Source: an uncultured Eubacterium sp.
Lineage (GTDB): Bacteria; Bacillota; Clostridia; Lachnospirales; Lachnospiraceae
Assembly: GCA_934320655.1 (NCBI GenBank)
Contig: CAKRFN010000012.1
Location: 30,374 to 94,373 of the forward strand
DNA length: 64,000 nucleotides
Direction: 5' to 3'
Part shown: piece by piece, positions 9,181-18,147 of the stretch
Numbering within the stretch: position 1 is the stretch's first letter
Layout: the number at the start of each line of letters is the position of its first letter
Translations under genes and position numbers: made by a program
Notes under the pieces: model-generated
Told to the model about the DNA's origin: nothing
The model's input: only the letters and a program-made list of their open reading frames with translations
The model's database searches: none

Positions 9181-12100
9181 ATGGCGTTTGTACATTTGCA
9201 CACACATACCGAGTATTCCCTGCTGGATGGCTCGAATAAGATAAAAGAATATGTAGCCCGTGTCAAGGAGCTCGGCATGACTGCGGCGGCGATCACCGAC
9301 CACGGCGTGATGTATGGCGTGATCGATTTTTATAAGGCATGTAAGGCAGCCGACATCAATCCGGTCTTAGGCTGCGAGGTATATGTCGCGCCGGGCTCGC
9401 GTTTTGACAGGGAGGCGGGACGCGGCGAAGACCGCTATTACCATCTGATCCTGCTCGCCGAGAACAATACCGGCTATGCGAATCTGGTCAAGATCGTGTC
9501 CAAGGGCTTCACCGAGGGCTATTATTACAAGCCGCGTGTCGATCTGGAGGTGCTGGAACAGTATCATGAGGGCATTATCTGTGCCAGTGCGTGTCTGGCA
9601 GGTGAGGTCGCGCGCGCGTTGAACCGCGATGATTATGCAAGTGCAAAAGAGGCGGCGCTGCGCTATGAGCAGATCTTCGGAAAGGGCAATTTCTTTCTGG
9701 AATTGCAGGATCACGGCATCCCCGCGCAGCAGAAGGTCAATGCCGGACTGCTGCGTCTGTCGCAGGACACGGGGATTGAACTGATCGCGACGAACGACTG
9801 CCATTACACGTATGCGTCGGATGCGGAGGCACACGATATTCTGCTGTGTATCCAGACGGCGGCAAAGCTCGCGGATGAGAACCGGATGCGCTATGACGGT
9901 GGACAATATTACGTCAAGAGTGAGGCGGAGATGCGGGAGCTGTTTCCGTATGCGCTGCAGGCACTCGAAAATACACAGAAGATCGCCGACCGCTGTCATG
10001 TGGAGATCGAGTTTGGCAATACCAAGCTGCCGCGCTATGATGTGCCGGACGGCTACACATCGCTGGAATATCTGAAAAAGCTCTGCTATGACGGCTTGAA
10101 GCAGCGTTATCCCGAAAACTGGGAGCAGTTGCAGGACAAGCTCACCTACGAGCTGGACATCATCGAGCGCATGGGCTATGTGGACTATTTCCTGATCGTG
10201 TGGGATTATATCAACTATGCGCGTACACATGGGATTCCAGTCGGCCCCGGACGAGGCAGTGCAGCCGGATCGCTGGTCGCATATACGACCGGCATCACGA
10301 ACATCGATCCGATCAAATACAGCCTGATCTTTGAGCGTTTCCTGAATCCGGAGCGTGTGTCCATGCCCGATATTGACGTCGATTTCTGCTATGAAAGACG
10401 ACAGGAGGTCATCGACTATGTCATCGAAAAATACGGCAAGGACTGTGTGACGCAGATCGTCACATTCGGTACGCTCGCGGCGCGCGGTGTGATCCGCGAT
10501 GTCGGGCGTGTCATGGATCTGCCTTATGCATTTGTCGATAATATTTCAAAGAGCATTCCGATGGAGCTGGGCATCACGATCGATAAGGCGTTGTTGATAA
10601 ATGCCGAGCTGCGCACGACCTATGAGAACGACGAGACAGTGCACCGGCTCATCGACATGTCGCGCAGGCTTGAGGGGCTGCCCCGCCATACGTCGGTACA
10701 TGCGGCAGGTGTCGTGATCAGCCGGCTGCCGATGGAGGAATATGTGCCGCTGTCGAGAGGTGCCGACGGAGTCATCACGACGCAGTTTACAATGACGACG
10801 ATCGAGGAGCTCGGTCTGCTGAAAATGGACTTTCTGGGGCTGCGTACCCTGACGGTCATCAACGATGCGTGCAAGCTGGTCGAAAAATCGCGCGGCATAC
10901 AGATCGATGTGGATCAGATCGATTATGACGACCATGCGGTGTACGAGTCACTCTGCACCGGAAAATGCGAGGGCGTGTTCCAGCTTGAAAGTGCGGGCAT
11001 GAAAAACTTCATGAAGGAGTTAAAGCCGCAGAATTTAGAGGATGTGATAGCGGGTATTTCGCTCTACCGCCCCGGTCCGATGGATTTTATCCCCGCATAT
11101 ATCCGCGGCAAGAACAATCCAGATGCGATCAGCTATGACTGTCCGCAGCTCGAGCCGATTCTGGCGCCGACCTACGGCTGTATCGTCTATCAGGAGCAGG
11201 TCATGCAGATCGTGCGTGATCTGGCGGGTTATACGCTCGGACGAAGCGATCTGGTGCGCCGTGCGATGTCCAAGAAAAAGACACATGTCATGGAGGAGGA
11301 GCGCAAAAACTTTGTCTATGGCAATGAGGAGCAGGGCGTCAGGGGCTGTATCGCGAACGGCATTCCGGAGCAGGTTGCGAACAAGATCTATGACGAGATG
11401 ATCGATTTTGCAAAATATGCATTTAACAAGTCCCATGCAGCCGCCTATGCGGTCGTGGCTTATCAGACTGCATATCTGAAGCACTATTATCCGGTCGAAT
11501 TTATGGCGGCGCTTATGACGTCCGTCAAGGATAACACGACAAAGGTATCGGAGTACATACAGACCTGCCGCAGCATGGGGATTGCCATCCTGCCGCCGGA
11601 TATCAATGAGGGAGAGGGCAATTTCTCGGTGTCAAACGGTGCGATCCGCTACGGAATGAGTGCGATCAAGAGTATCGGGGCACCTGTGATCCGCGCGATC
11701 GTCGAGGAGCGCACGCAGCATGGCGTGTACCAGAGCCTCAAGGATTTTATTACAAGGGTCGGCAGCCGTGAGGTGAATAAGCGCGCAGTGGAAAACCTGA
11801 TCAAGTCGGGGGCGTTTGACTGTGTCGCTGGCAGCCGCAGGCAAAAGACGCTGATCTATCCGATGATCATGGATCAGGAGGCGCAGGAGCGCAAGGGCTC
11901 GGTCGCAGGCCAGATCAGCCTGTTTGATCTCGCGCCCGAGGAAAATAAGAAAGAGTATGAGATCCGGATGCCGGATGTGCCGGAGTTTGCGAAGGGTGAG
12001 CTGCTCGCCTTTGAAAAAGAGGTGCTCGGTGTCTATATCAGCGGTCATCCGCTCGAGGAATACGAGAAAAAGTGGCGGCAGAACATCACGGCGGTGTCCA

Positions 12101-12663
12101 CGGATTTTATCTATGATGACGAAGTCGGTGCGGCAAAGCTGCCTGACGGCGCACATGTGATGATCGGCGGCATGATTACGGATAAGACGATCAAGTTTAC
12201 AAAAAATAATAAAACGATGGCGTTTCTCACGCTCGAGGATCTGTACGGGACGACGGAGGTCATCGTCTTTCCGAGAGATTACGAGAAGTACCGCGCGCTC
12301 ATCGAGGATGACGCAAAGGTGTTTGTTTCCGGCAGGGTGAACGCGGAGGAAGAGAAGAACGGCAAGCTGATCTGCGAACAGATCTATGCGTTTGACGATG
12401 CGAAAAAGGAGCTCTGGATTCAGTTTTCCACAAAAGAAGATTATGCAAATGCAGAATCCACAGTCTATGACCTGCTCCGCGCCTGCGAGGGCAAGGACAC
12501 GGTCGTGATCTACATTTCAGGGATCAAAGCGGTCAAACGGCTGCCCGCAAACTGGAATGTATCTGTCGACCGGCTGGAGCTGACACGGTTTTATGAACTA
12601 TTTGGCGAAAAAAATGTAAAAGTCGTCGAAAAGCCTATTGAAAACAGCGGCAAAAGAGATTAA
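9181..12663 (+). CDS. dnaE: DNA polymerase III alpha subunit (DnaE)
   Basis: A 1160-residue C-family replicative polymerase of the DnaE type (not PolC). The PHP domain begins immediately (FVHLHTHTEYSLLDGSNKI). GPGRGSAAGSLVAY lies near residue 355, and the palm catalytic motif MPDIDVDF near residue 397 carries the metal-binding Asp pair. A helix-hairpin-helix region and a C-terminal OB-fold (VMIGGMITDKTIKFTKNNKTMAFLTLEDLYG) follow. Length agrees with E. coli DnaE. AAGGAG precedes the ATG. The downstream neighbour is pfkA, 62 bases away. Confidence 0.97.
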   Translation: MAFVHLHTHTEYSLLDGSNKIKEYVARVKELGMTAAAITDHGVMYGVIDFYKACKAADINPVLGCEVYVAPGSRFDREAGRGEDRYYHLILLAENNTGYANLVKIVSKGFTEGYYYKPRVDLEVLEQYHEGIICASACLAGEVARALNRDDYASAKEAALRYEQIFGKGNFFLELQDHGIPAQQKVNAGLLRLSQDTGIELIATNDCHYTYASDAEAHDILLCIQTAAKLADENRMRYDGGQYYVKSEAEMRELFPYALQALENTQKIADRCHVEIEFGNTKLPRYDVPDGYTSLEYLKKLCYDGLKQRYPENWEQLQDKLTYELDIIERMGYVDYFLIVWDYINYARTHGIPVGPGRGSAAGSLVAYTTGITNIDPIKYSLIFERFLNPERVSMPDIDVDFCYERRQEVIDYVIEKYGKDCVTQIVTFGTLAARGVIRDVGRVMDLPYAFVDNISKSIPMELGITIDKALLINAELRTTYENDETVHRLIDMSRRLEGLPRHTSVHAAGVVISRLPMEEYVPLSRGADGVITTQFTMTTIEELGLLKMDFLGLRTLTVINDACKLVEKSRGIQIDVDQIDYDDHAVYESLCTGKCEGVFQLESAGMKNFMKELKPQNLEDVIAGISLYRPGPMDFIPAYIRGKNNPDAISYDCPQLEPILAPTYGCIVYQEQVMQIVRDLAGYTLGRSDLVRRAMSKKKTHVMEEERKNFVYGNEEQGVRGCIANGIPEQVANKIYDEMIDFAKYAFNKSHAAAYAVVAYQTAYLKHYYPVEFMAALMTSVKDNTTKVSEYIQTCRSMGIAILPPDINEGEGNFSVSNGAIRYGMSAIKSIGAPVIRAIVEERTQHGVYQSLKDFITRVGSREVNKRAVENLIKSGAFDCVAGSRRQKTLIYPMIMDQEAQERKGSVAGQISLFDLAPEENKKEYEIRMPDVPEFAKGELLAFEKEVLGVYISGHPLEEYEKKWRQNITAVSTDFIYDDEVGAAKLPDGAHVMIGGMITDKTIKFTKNNKTMAFLTLEDLYGTTEVIVFPRDYEKYRALIEDDAKVFVSGRVNAEEEKNGKLICEQIYAFDDAKKELWIQFSTKEDYANAESTVYDLLRACEGKDTVVIYISGIKAVKRLPANWNVSVDRLELTRFYELFGEKNVKVVEKPIENSGKRD

Positions 12664-12725
12664 AATATATAGGATAGTGATGAGGAAAAGAGACTAGATT
12701 TTTATACAGGAGGTTTTCAATTATT

Positions 12726-13700
12726 ATGGCAAATGAGATTCAGACCATCGGTGTATTGACGAGTGGAGGGGATGCTCCCGGAATGAATGCAGCTATCCGT
12801 GCAGTGGTTCGCCGGGCACTGGCAGCAGGCAAGCAGGTAAAGGGAATTCAGAGAGGATATGCAGGTCTTTTACAGGAAGAGATCGTGGACATGAACAAGC
12901 GCAGCGTATCCGATATCATCCAGCGGGGCGGAACGATCCTTCAGACCGCACGTTGTATGGAGTTTACGACTCCGGAAGGACAGGCGAAGGGTGCTGAGAT
13001 TTGCCGTAAGCATGGCATTGACGGCGTGATCGTCATCGGAGGAGACGGATCTTTCCGTGGTGCCCAGAAGCTGGCAGCCAACGGAATCAACACGATCGGC
13101 GTGCCCGGTACGATCGATCTGGACATTTCCTGCACCGATTACACGATCGGATTCGATACAGCGGTCAACACCGCGATGGAGGCGATTGACAAGGTACGTG
13201 ATACCTCTACCTCACACGAGCGCTGCTCGATCATTGAGGTTATGGGACGCGGAGCCGGATACATTGCACTGTGGTGCGGTATCGCGAACGGTGCCGAGGA
13301 CGTACTGCTTCCGGAGAAATACGATTATGACGAGCAGAAGCTGGTCAACAATATTATTGAGAACCGCAAGATCGGCAAGAAGCATCATATTATCATCAAT
13401 GCAGAGGGCATCGGACATTCTACTTCGATGGCACGCCGGATCGAGGCAGCCACAGGCGTAGAGACACGTGCTACGATTCTCGGACATATGCAGAGAGGCG
13501 GCAGCCCGACAGCCAGAGACCGCATGATGGCATCTCTGATGGGCGCATATGCAGTCGACTGTCTGTGTGAAGGTAAGAGCAATCGTGTCGTAGCCTTAAA
13601 GAAAAACCAGATGGTTGACTTTGACATTGACGAAGCGCTGGCAATGGAGAAAACTGTCAACGATTATGAGTTTGAGATCTGTACCGTATTGGCAAAATAA
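12726..13700 (+). CDS. pfkA: ATP-dependent 6-phosphofructokinase
   Basis: A 324-residue PfkA that commits fructose-6-phosphate to glycolysis. It begins IGVLTSGGDAPGMNAAIRA (ATP-binding loop). It carries IGGDGSFRGA with the Gly expected of ATP-dependent rather than pyrophosphate-dependent forms, the catalytic Asp in GTIDLD, GFDTAVNT, and GHMQRGGSPTARDR. The usual GTIDND reads GTIDLD here, one position away from the catalytic Asp. ATG 12726 follows AGGAGG. The order dnaE-pfkA-SpoU methyltransferase suggests one growth-linked block. Confidence 0.96.
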   Translation: MANEIQTIGVLTSGGDAPGMNAAIRAVVRRALAAGKQVKGIQRGYAGLLQEEIVDMNKRSVSDIIQRGGTILQTARCMEFTTPEGQAKGAEICRKHGIDGVIVIGGDGSFRGAQKLAANGINTIGVPGTIDLDISCTDYTIGFDTAVNTAMEAIDKVRDTSTSHERCSIIEVMGRGAGYIALWCGIANGAEDVLLPEKYDYDEQKLVNNIIENRKIGKKHHIIINAEGIGHSTSMARRIEAATGVETRATILGHMQRGGSPTARDRMMASLMGAYAVDCLCEGKSNRVVALKKNQMVDFDIDEALAMEKTVNDYEFEICTVLAK

Positions 13701-13715
13701 TCATCAGGAAAGAAT

Positions 13716-14525
13716 ATGATCACAAGTACATCTAATCATCAGGTAAAGACGATTGTACAACTGAATAAAAAGACAAAGGCGCGTAGGGAACTGCGCGCCT
13801 TTATTGTTGAGGGACCAAAAATGGTCGCCGAGACACCACGCGCACTGCTGGAGCGTGTCTATGTGTCGGAGCATTTTGCAAACGAGCCTGAGGGTCAGGC
13901 ACTTTGCGCGCATCTTGGCATAGATTATGAAGTGGTGAGTGACGGGGTATTTTCACATATGAGCGATACGAATACACCGCAGGGCATACTGGCGGTTGTC
14001 CGTATGCCGGAATATACCTTTTCCGATCTCGTGCGAGGGGCGGCTGTGCGGCTGCTCGTACTGGAGGACATTCAGGATCCAGGCAATCTCGGCACGATGT
14101 TCCGCACCGGAGAGGGCGCGGGGATCAGTGGCATCATTATGACGAAGGGGACGGTGGATCTGTTTGCGCCAAAGACTGTGCGCGCGACGATGGGCAGCAT
14201 TTACCGTGTGCCGTATCTCGTGACAGATGATCTGGGTGCAATGCTGGGGAAACTGCACGCAGAAGGAATCCATACCTATGCGGCGCATCTGCGCGGCGAG
14301 AAATATTATGATGAGCTGGATCTGACCGGCAACTGTGCATTTCTGATCGGAAACGAGGGAAACGGGCTGAAAAAGGAGACCGCAGATCTGGCGGACACGT
14401 ACCTGAAAATTCCGATGGAGGGAAAGCTTGAGAGCCTGAACGCTGCGATGGCGGCGGGGATACTCATGTATGAGGCACACAGACAGAGCAGACAGGAGGA
14501 AGCGGCACGTGCGCATTTGGTTTAA
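13716..14525 (+). CDS. TrmH/SpoU-family RNA 2'-O-methyltransferase
   Basis: A 269-residue SPOUT methyltransferase. The N-terminal substrate-binding part (SNHQVKTIVQLNKKTKARRELRAFIVEGPKM) is of the RlmB/TsnR type that binds rRNA. The three SpoU motifs are clear: QDPGNLGTMFRTGEGAG, LIGNEGNGL, and IPMEGKLESLNAAMAAGILMYE, which form the S-adenosylmethionine knot. The exact nucleotide modified in 23S rRNA or tRNA is not readable. It starts 15 bases after pfkA, and its end overlaps the next small gene by 17 bases. Confidence 0.9.
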   Translation: MITSTSNHQVKTIVQLNKKTKARRELRAFIVEGPKMVAETPRALLERVYVSEHFANEPEGQALCAHLGIDYEVVSDGVFSHMSDTNTPQGILAVVRMPEYTFSDLVRGAAVRLLVLEDIQDPGNLGTMFRTGEGAGISGIIMTKGTVDLFAPKTVRATMGSIYRVPYLVTDDLGAMLGKLHAEGIHTYAAHLRGEKYYDELDLTGNCAFLIGNEGNGLKKETADLADTYLKIPMEGKLESLNAAMAAGILMYEAHRQSRQEEAARAHLV

Positions 14526-14772
14526 AATGATGAAAAATAATCATCTGCAAAGGGATTATATGTATGAGGATACATCGGATGATACGCGGACACACAAGAT
14601 CTTCCGTGGGGTGGAAGAGGTGTGCCATGCGTTTGACCTGAGTAAACCGATCTGGCTGGACGCGACGATCGCAGATTTCAAGCGGTATGCCAGAGCACGT
14701 TTTACAAAGGATTGTTTTATCGAGGAGATTGATTTTGACTATTTGGAGATCCATGTGATTGAGGAGGACTGA
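14509..14772 (+). CDS. Small uncharacterised protein, 87 aa
   Basis: I place the start at GTG 14509 because AGGAGG at 14494-14499 is correctly spaced for it, whereas the ATG codons at 14527 and 14530 have no ribosome site. The product begins MRIWFKMMKNNHLQRDYMYED and ends DFDYLEIHVIEED. It is acidic, soluble and without transmembrane segments. It overlaps the methyltransferase gene by 17 bases and stops two bases before the alarmone synthetase gene, so it lies in a tightly packed operon. Function unknown. Confidence 0.75.
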   Translation: MRIWFKMMKNNHLQRDYMYEDTSDDTRTHKIFRGVEEVCHAFDLSKPIWLDATIADFKRYARARFTKDCFIEEIDFDYLEIHVIEED

Positions 14773-14774
14773 AC

Positions 14775-15422
14775 ATGCAGGCAGTAGAAATATTTCAGGA
14801 TAATGCCGAGAGCTGGGAGACGCTGATTTTTTTATACAATTCCGCGCTTAAGGAGGTTGGCACAAAGCTGGAGATCCTGAATGACGAGTTTGTACATATC
14901 CATAAGTACAATCCGATTGAATACATCAAATCCCGCATCAAATCGCCGGAGAGCATCTGCAAAAAGCTCAAGAGAAACGGACTGGACACGACGCTGGAAA
15001 ATATGGTGAGCCATCTCAACGACATCGCCGGTATCCGCATCGTGTGTTCGTTTACATCGGATATTTACCGGATGGCGGAGATGATCGGCAAGCAGAATGA
15101 TCTGACCGTGATCTCGGTCAAGGACTACATCAAGCATCCGAAGGCGAGCGGCTACAAAAGCTATCACATGCTCGTATCCGTGCCGATCTTTTTGTCGGAC
15201 CGCGTCGTTGATACAAAAGTCGAGATCCAGATCCGCACGATCGCGATGGACTTCTGGGCAAGTCTGGAGCATAAGATCTACTATAAATTCGAGGGAAATG
15301 CGCCGGAATATATCAGCCGTGACTTAAAGGAGTGTTCCGAGATCGTATCAATGCTGGATGCCAAGATGCTGCAGCTCAATCAGGCGATTTCAGAAGCAAA
15401 GGTACAGCAGGGGATCGAGTAA
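14775..15422 (+). CDS. Small alarmone synthetase (RelA/SpoT synthetase domain only)
   Basis: A 215-residue protein consisting of one RelA/SpoT nucleotidyltransferase domain with flanking helices, as in RelQ/RelP-type enzymes that transfer pyrophosphate from ATP to GTP/GDP. Motifs: KRNGLDTTLENMVSHLNDIAGIRIVC, KHPKASGYKSYHMLVSVP, VEIQIRTIAMDFWASLEHKIYYK. There is no HD hydrolase, TGS or ACT domain. The full-length Rel is encoded at 52869. The ATG at 14775 follows GAGGAGGAC. Regulation by growth state through the upstream dnaE/pfkA block is possible but not shown. Confidence 0.9.
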   Translation: MQAVEIFQDNAESWETLIFLYNSALKEVGTKLEILNDEFVHIHKYNPIEYIKSRIKSPESICKKLKRNGLDTTLENMVSHLNDIAGIRIVCSFTSDIYRMAEMIGKQNDLTVISVKDYIKHPKASGYKSYHMLVSVPIFLSDRVVDTKVEIQIRTIAMDFWASLEHKIYYKFEGNAPEYISRDLKECSEIVSMLDAKMLQLNQAISEAKVQQGIE

Positions 15423-15428
15423 GTAAAT

Positions 15429-15468
15429 GCTATAAAAAAGAGTCGCTTGCGACTCTTTTTTATAGCAA
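15429..15468. terminator. Bidirectional terminator between converging genes
   Basis: A perfect 18-bp palindromic arm pair (15429-15446 and 15449-15466) gives an A-run before and a T-run after the AGTCGC/GCGACT core on either strand. It sits between the + alarmone synthetase gene and the - HTH gene. Confidence 0.85.
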
Positions 15469-15482
15469 ATTTACAGTTATTT

Positions 15483-16007
15483 TTACAGCAAAAACGAATC
15501 CATCTCCCCGGAGCGTCTGCTGTGGGGCTTCATATCGCGGAAAATGCTGCGCAGCGGCCGCTGGCGGTAGTCAAAGCCCTGTTCCATATAGGACTCGATG
15601 ACCTGTGCAATAATGGCATCATCCGTGATACCTTCTTCGGCAGCCAGAGCCACCAGCTTCTCATAGGTATCGGCATTGATATAGAGGGCAGCTTTTCCTT
15701 CGGGGGCAGCGGCAGGCACTTCCTTCACGACGACTTTTTCCACAACGCGTTCCGGGGCAGCCGGTGTGGCTGCGGGAACAGATGCATGGTCTGCGGAGGG
15801 GGAAGGGGCTTCGGCTCCCATAAATGTGAAAAAGTCCATATCCAGTGCCGCGAGCACCTTCATCAGAATATCCATGTCCGCCTTGTTGCTGTCACGGTTG
15901 ATCAGTGCATAGACGGTCTGTGCAGGAATATCTGCATCCTTTGCGAATCGGGTCACAGTCAGCCCGCGTTCATTCAGTATGTGTTTCAATCGGGAACCTA
16001 AATTCAT
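15483..16007 (-). CDS. XRE-family HTH regulator with C-terminal ribbon-helix-helix-like segment
   Basis: A 174-residue protein. Residues 3-62 form a Cro/C1-type helix-turn-helix (RLKHILNERGLTVTRFAKDA, IPAQTVYALINRDSN). A Pro/Ala/Val-rich linker with EKVVVKEV follows (about 70-98). Residues 105-140 (AALYINADTYEKLVALAAEE, then helix DDAIIAQVIESYM) resemble the strand-helix-helix of MetJ/Arc-type proteins. The tail is basic. ATG 16007 is preceded by AAGGAGGG on the minus strand. A 14-bp perfect palindrome (16051-16086) lies upstream, between it and typA, and could be its operator. Target genes unknown. Confidence 0.75.
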   Translation of the reverse strand: MNLGSRLKHILNERGLTVTRFAKDADIPAQTVYALINRDSNKADMDILMKVLAALDMDFFTFMGAEAPSPSADHASVPAATPAAPERVVEKVVVKEVPAAAPEGKAALYINADTYEKLVALAAEEGITDDAIIAQVIESYMEQGFDYRQRPLRSIFRDMKPHSRRSGEMDSFLL

Positions 16008-16050
16008 CGAAAAGCCCTCCTTTATGTGCTGTGTTTCTAGTTCTATTACT

Positions 16051-16086
16051 GTAACAGTTCAGCCCGCGCCATGGCTGAACTGTTAC
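16051..16086. promoter_or_regulatory. Perfect 14-bp inverted repeat between typA and the HTH gene
   Basis: GTAACAGTTCAGCC (16051-16064) is perfectly complementary to GGCTGAACTGTTAC (16073-16086) across an 8-base loop. It starts three bases past the typA stop and lies about 44 bases ahead of the HTH start. No T-run follows on the minus strand, which argues against a standard terminator. It could be an operator, an RNA-processing or stabilising hairpin, or a dispersed palindrome. Confidence 0.7.
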
Positions 16087-16089
16087 CTA

Positions 16090-17928
16090 TTATTTATTCT
16101 TGTTGTTAAAGTTTGCACGCTTGCGCAGGGTCGGGTCGAGGATGCGCTTGCGGATACGGATGCTCTCAGGTGTGATTTCCAGCAGCTCGTCCGTATCGAT
16201 GAACTCCAGCGCCTGCTCCAGACTGAGTACCTTCGGAGGTACGAGCGTCAGAGCCTCGTCCGCGCTTGAAGAACGTGTGTTGGTCAGATGCTTTTTCTTG
16301 CATACGTTTAACTCAATATCCTCAGCCTTTGCGCTCATACCGATCACCATTCCGGCGTATACCTTTTCGCCGGGTCCGATAAACAGTGTGCCGCGGTCCT
16401 GTGCGGAGAACAGACCGTAGGTGACACTCTCACCGCTCTCGAAAGCGATCAGTGAGCCGGTCTTGCGGTACTGGATGTCGCCGCAGTACAGATCGTAGCC
16501 GTCAAAGATCGTATTCAAAATACCGTTTCCCTTTGTGTCCGTCATGAAATCATTGCGATAGCCGATCAGACCGCGGGAGGGAATGCGGAACTCCAGTCTC
16601 GTATATCCGCCGCTGATCGATCCCATGTTGAGCAGTGAGCCCTTGCGCTGGCTGAGCTTGTCGATCACGACTCCGGTAAATTCGTCGGGGACATCGACAT
16701 ATGCCAGCTCCATCGGCTCGGTTTTCTTGCCGTTCTCGTCCGTGTGGTAGAGCACCTCTGCCTTGCTGACTGCGAACTCATATCCCTCACGGCGCATATT
16801 TTCGATCAAAACCGACAGATGCAGCTCGCCACGGCCGGATACCTTGTAGGTGTCGGCATCCTCTGTCTCCTCAACACGCAGCGAAACATCGGTGTTCAGC
16901 TCGCGGAACAGGCGGTCGCGCAGATGGCGGGAGGTGATATATTTTCCCTCCTGACCGGCGAGCGGAGAGTCGTTTACAATAAAATTCATCGCCAGCGTCG
17001 GCTCGGAGATCTTCTGGAACGGGATCGCAACCGGATTTTCCGGTGCGCAGATCGTATCTCCGATATGGATGTCTGCAATACCGGAGATCGCCACGATCGA
17101 TCCGATGCCTGCCTCGGTCACATCGACCTTGTTCAGACCGTCAAACTCGTAGAGCTTGCTGATACGCACTTTTTTCAGCTTGTCGGGCTCATGGTGGTTG
17201 ACAACGACGGCATCCTGATTGACGCGGAGTACACCGTTGTCGACTTTTCCGACACCGATACGTCCGACGTATTCGTTGTAGTCGATCGTGCTGATGAGCA
17301 CCTGTGTGTTGGCATCCGGATCTCCGGTGGGAGCGGGGATGTAGTCAATGATCGTCTCGAATAACGGTGTCATATCCTTGGGCTCGTCGTTCGGATCGAG
17401 CATCGCATAACCGTCTCTGGCTGATGCGTAGACGAATGGACAGTCAAGCTGCTCGTCGGAGGCATCCAGATCCATAAACAGCTCCAGTACCTCGTCAATG
17501 ACTTCCTCGGGGCGTGCCTCCGGACGGTCGATCTTATTGATACATACGATGACAGGGAGATTCAGATCCAGTGCTTTCATAAGCACGAACTTTGTCTGCG
17601 GCATGGCACCCTCAAAGGCATCCACGACTAAGACTACGCCGTTTACCATTTTCAGCACACGCTCCACCTCGCCGCCGAAATCGGCATGACCGGGAGTGTC
17701 GATAATATTGATCTTTACATCTTTATAAAAAACAGCGGTATTTTTTGAAAGGATGGTGATACCGCGCTCACGCTCAATGTCGCCGGAGTCCATGACGCGT
17801 TCCTGCACTTCCTGATTGGCACGGAACACACCGGACTGCTTCAACAGCTCGTCCACCAGTGTTGTTTTGCCGTGATCGACATGGGCGATGATTGCGATGT
17901 TACGAATGTCGTCTCTAGTAGTCTGCAT
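16090..17928 (-). CDS. typA: Translational GTPase TypA/BipA
   Basis: A 612-residue ribosome-associated GTPase of the EF-G-like family, involved in ribosome assembly and stress adaptation. G1 is AHVDHGKTT, G3 is DTPGHADF, G4 is NKIDRPEARP; beta-barrel and EF-G-like domains III/V follow, and the BipA-specific C-terminal domain includes ALEFIDTDELLEITPESIRIRK. Length is normal. The N-terminus MQTTRDDIRNIAIIAHVDHG fits the family. A good promoter is at 17989-18016. The stop is followed immediately by the 16051-16086 palindrome. Confidence 0.96.
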   Translation of the reverse strand: MQTTRDDIRNIAIIAHVDHGKTTLVDELLKQSGVFRANQEVQERVMDSGDIERERGITILSKNTAVFYKDVKINIIDTPGHADFGGEVERVLKMVNGVVLVVDAFEGAMPQTKFVLMKALDLNLPVIVCINKIDRPEARPEEVIDEVLELFMDLDASDEQLDCPFVYASARDGYAMLDPNDEPKDMTPLFETIIDYIPAPTGDPDANTQVLISTIDYNEYVGRIGVGKVDNGVLRVNQDAVVVNHHEPDKLKKVRISKLYEFDGLNKVDVTEAGIGSIVAISGIADIHIGDTICAPENPVAIPFQKISEPTLAMNFIVNDSPLAGQEGKYITSRHLRDRLFRELNTDVSLRVEETEDADTYKVSGRGELHLSVLIENMRREGYEFAVSKAEVLYHTDENGKKTEPMELAYVDVPDEFTGVVIDKLSQRKGSLLNMGSISGGYTRLEFRIPSRGLIGYRNDFMTDTKGNGILNTIFDGYDLYCGDIQYRKTGSLIAFESGESVTYGLFSAQDRGTLFIGPGEKVYAGMVIGMSAKAEDIELNVCKKKHLTNTRSSSADEALTLVPPKVLSLEQALEFIDTDELLEITPESIRIRKRILDPTLRKRANFNNKNK

Positions 17929-17988
17929 AAATCTTTTTTTCCTTCTTTCCTTAATAAACTATCTGTTCTTCTCAAAATTCCGCATATT

Positions 17989-18016
17989 ATCATACCATAA
18001 TTCGCGGATTATGCAA
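17989..18016 (-). promoter_or_regulatory. Sigma-A promoter for typA
   Basis: On the minus strand TTGCAT (18011-18016) and TATGAT (17989-17994) are 16 bases apart, about 60 bases ahead of the typA start, in an AT-rich region. Confidence 0.6.
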
Positions 18017-18147
18017 GTGCATATGACTGATTTTTGAAAAAATGTTGTTTTGTCGACATAAATCAGCGTACTTCGCGTGCGCAGGCTGATATGATTTCCT
18101 CAGTCACGAGCTAGATTAAAACAATCAAAAACGGAAGGAGAACTACT

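Noticed and set aside
9367..10230. 287-codon open frame antisense to dnaE
   Set aside because: Lies wholly over the PHP and palm region of dnaE, without a ribosome site or recognisable domain.
16051..16086. Standard intrinsic terminator for typA
   Set aside because: The stem is perfect, but no T-run follows on the minus strand, so I list it as an inverted repeat of open function.
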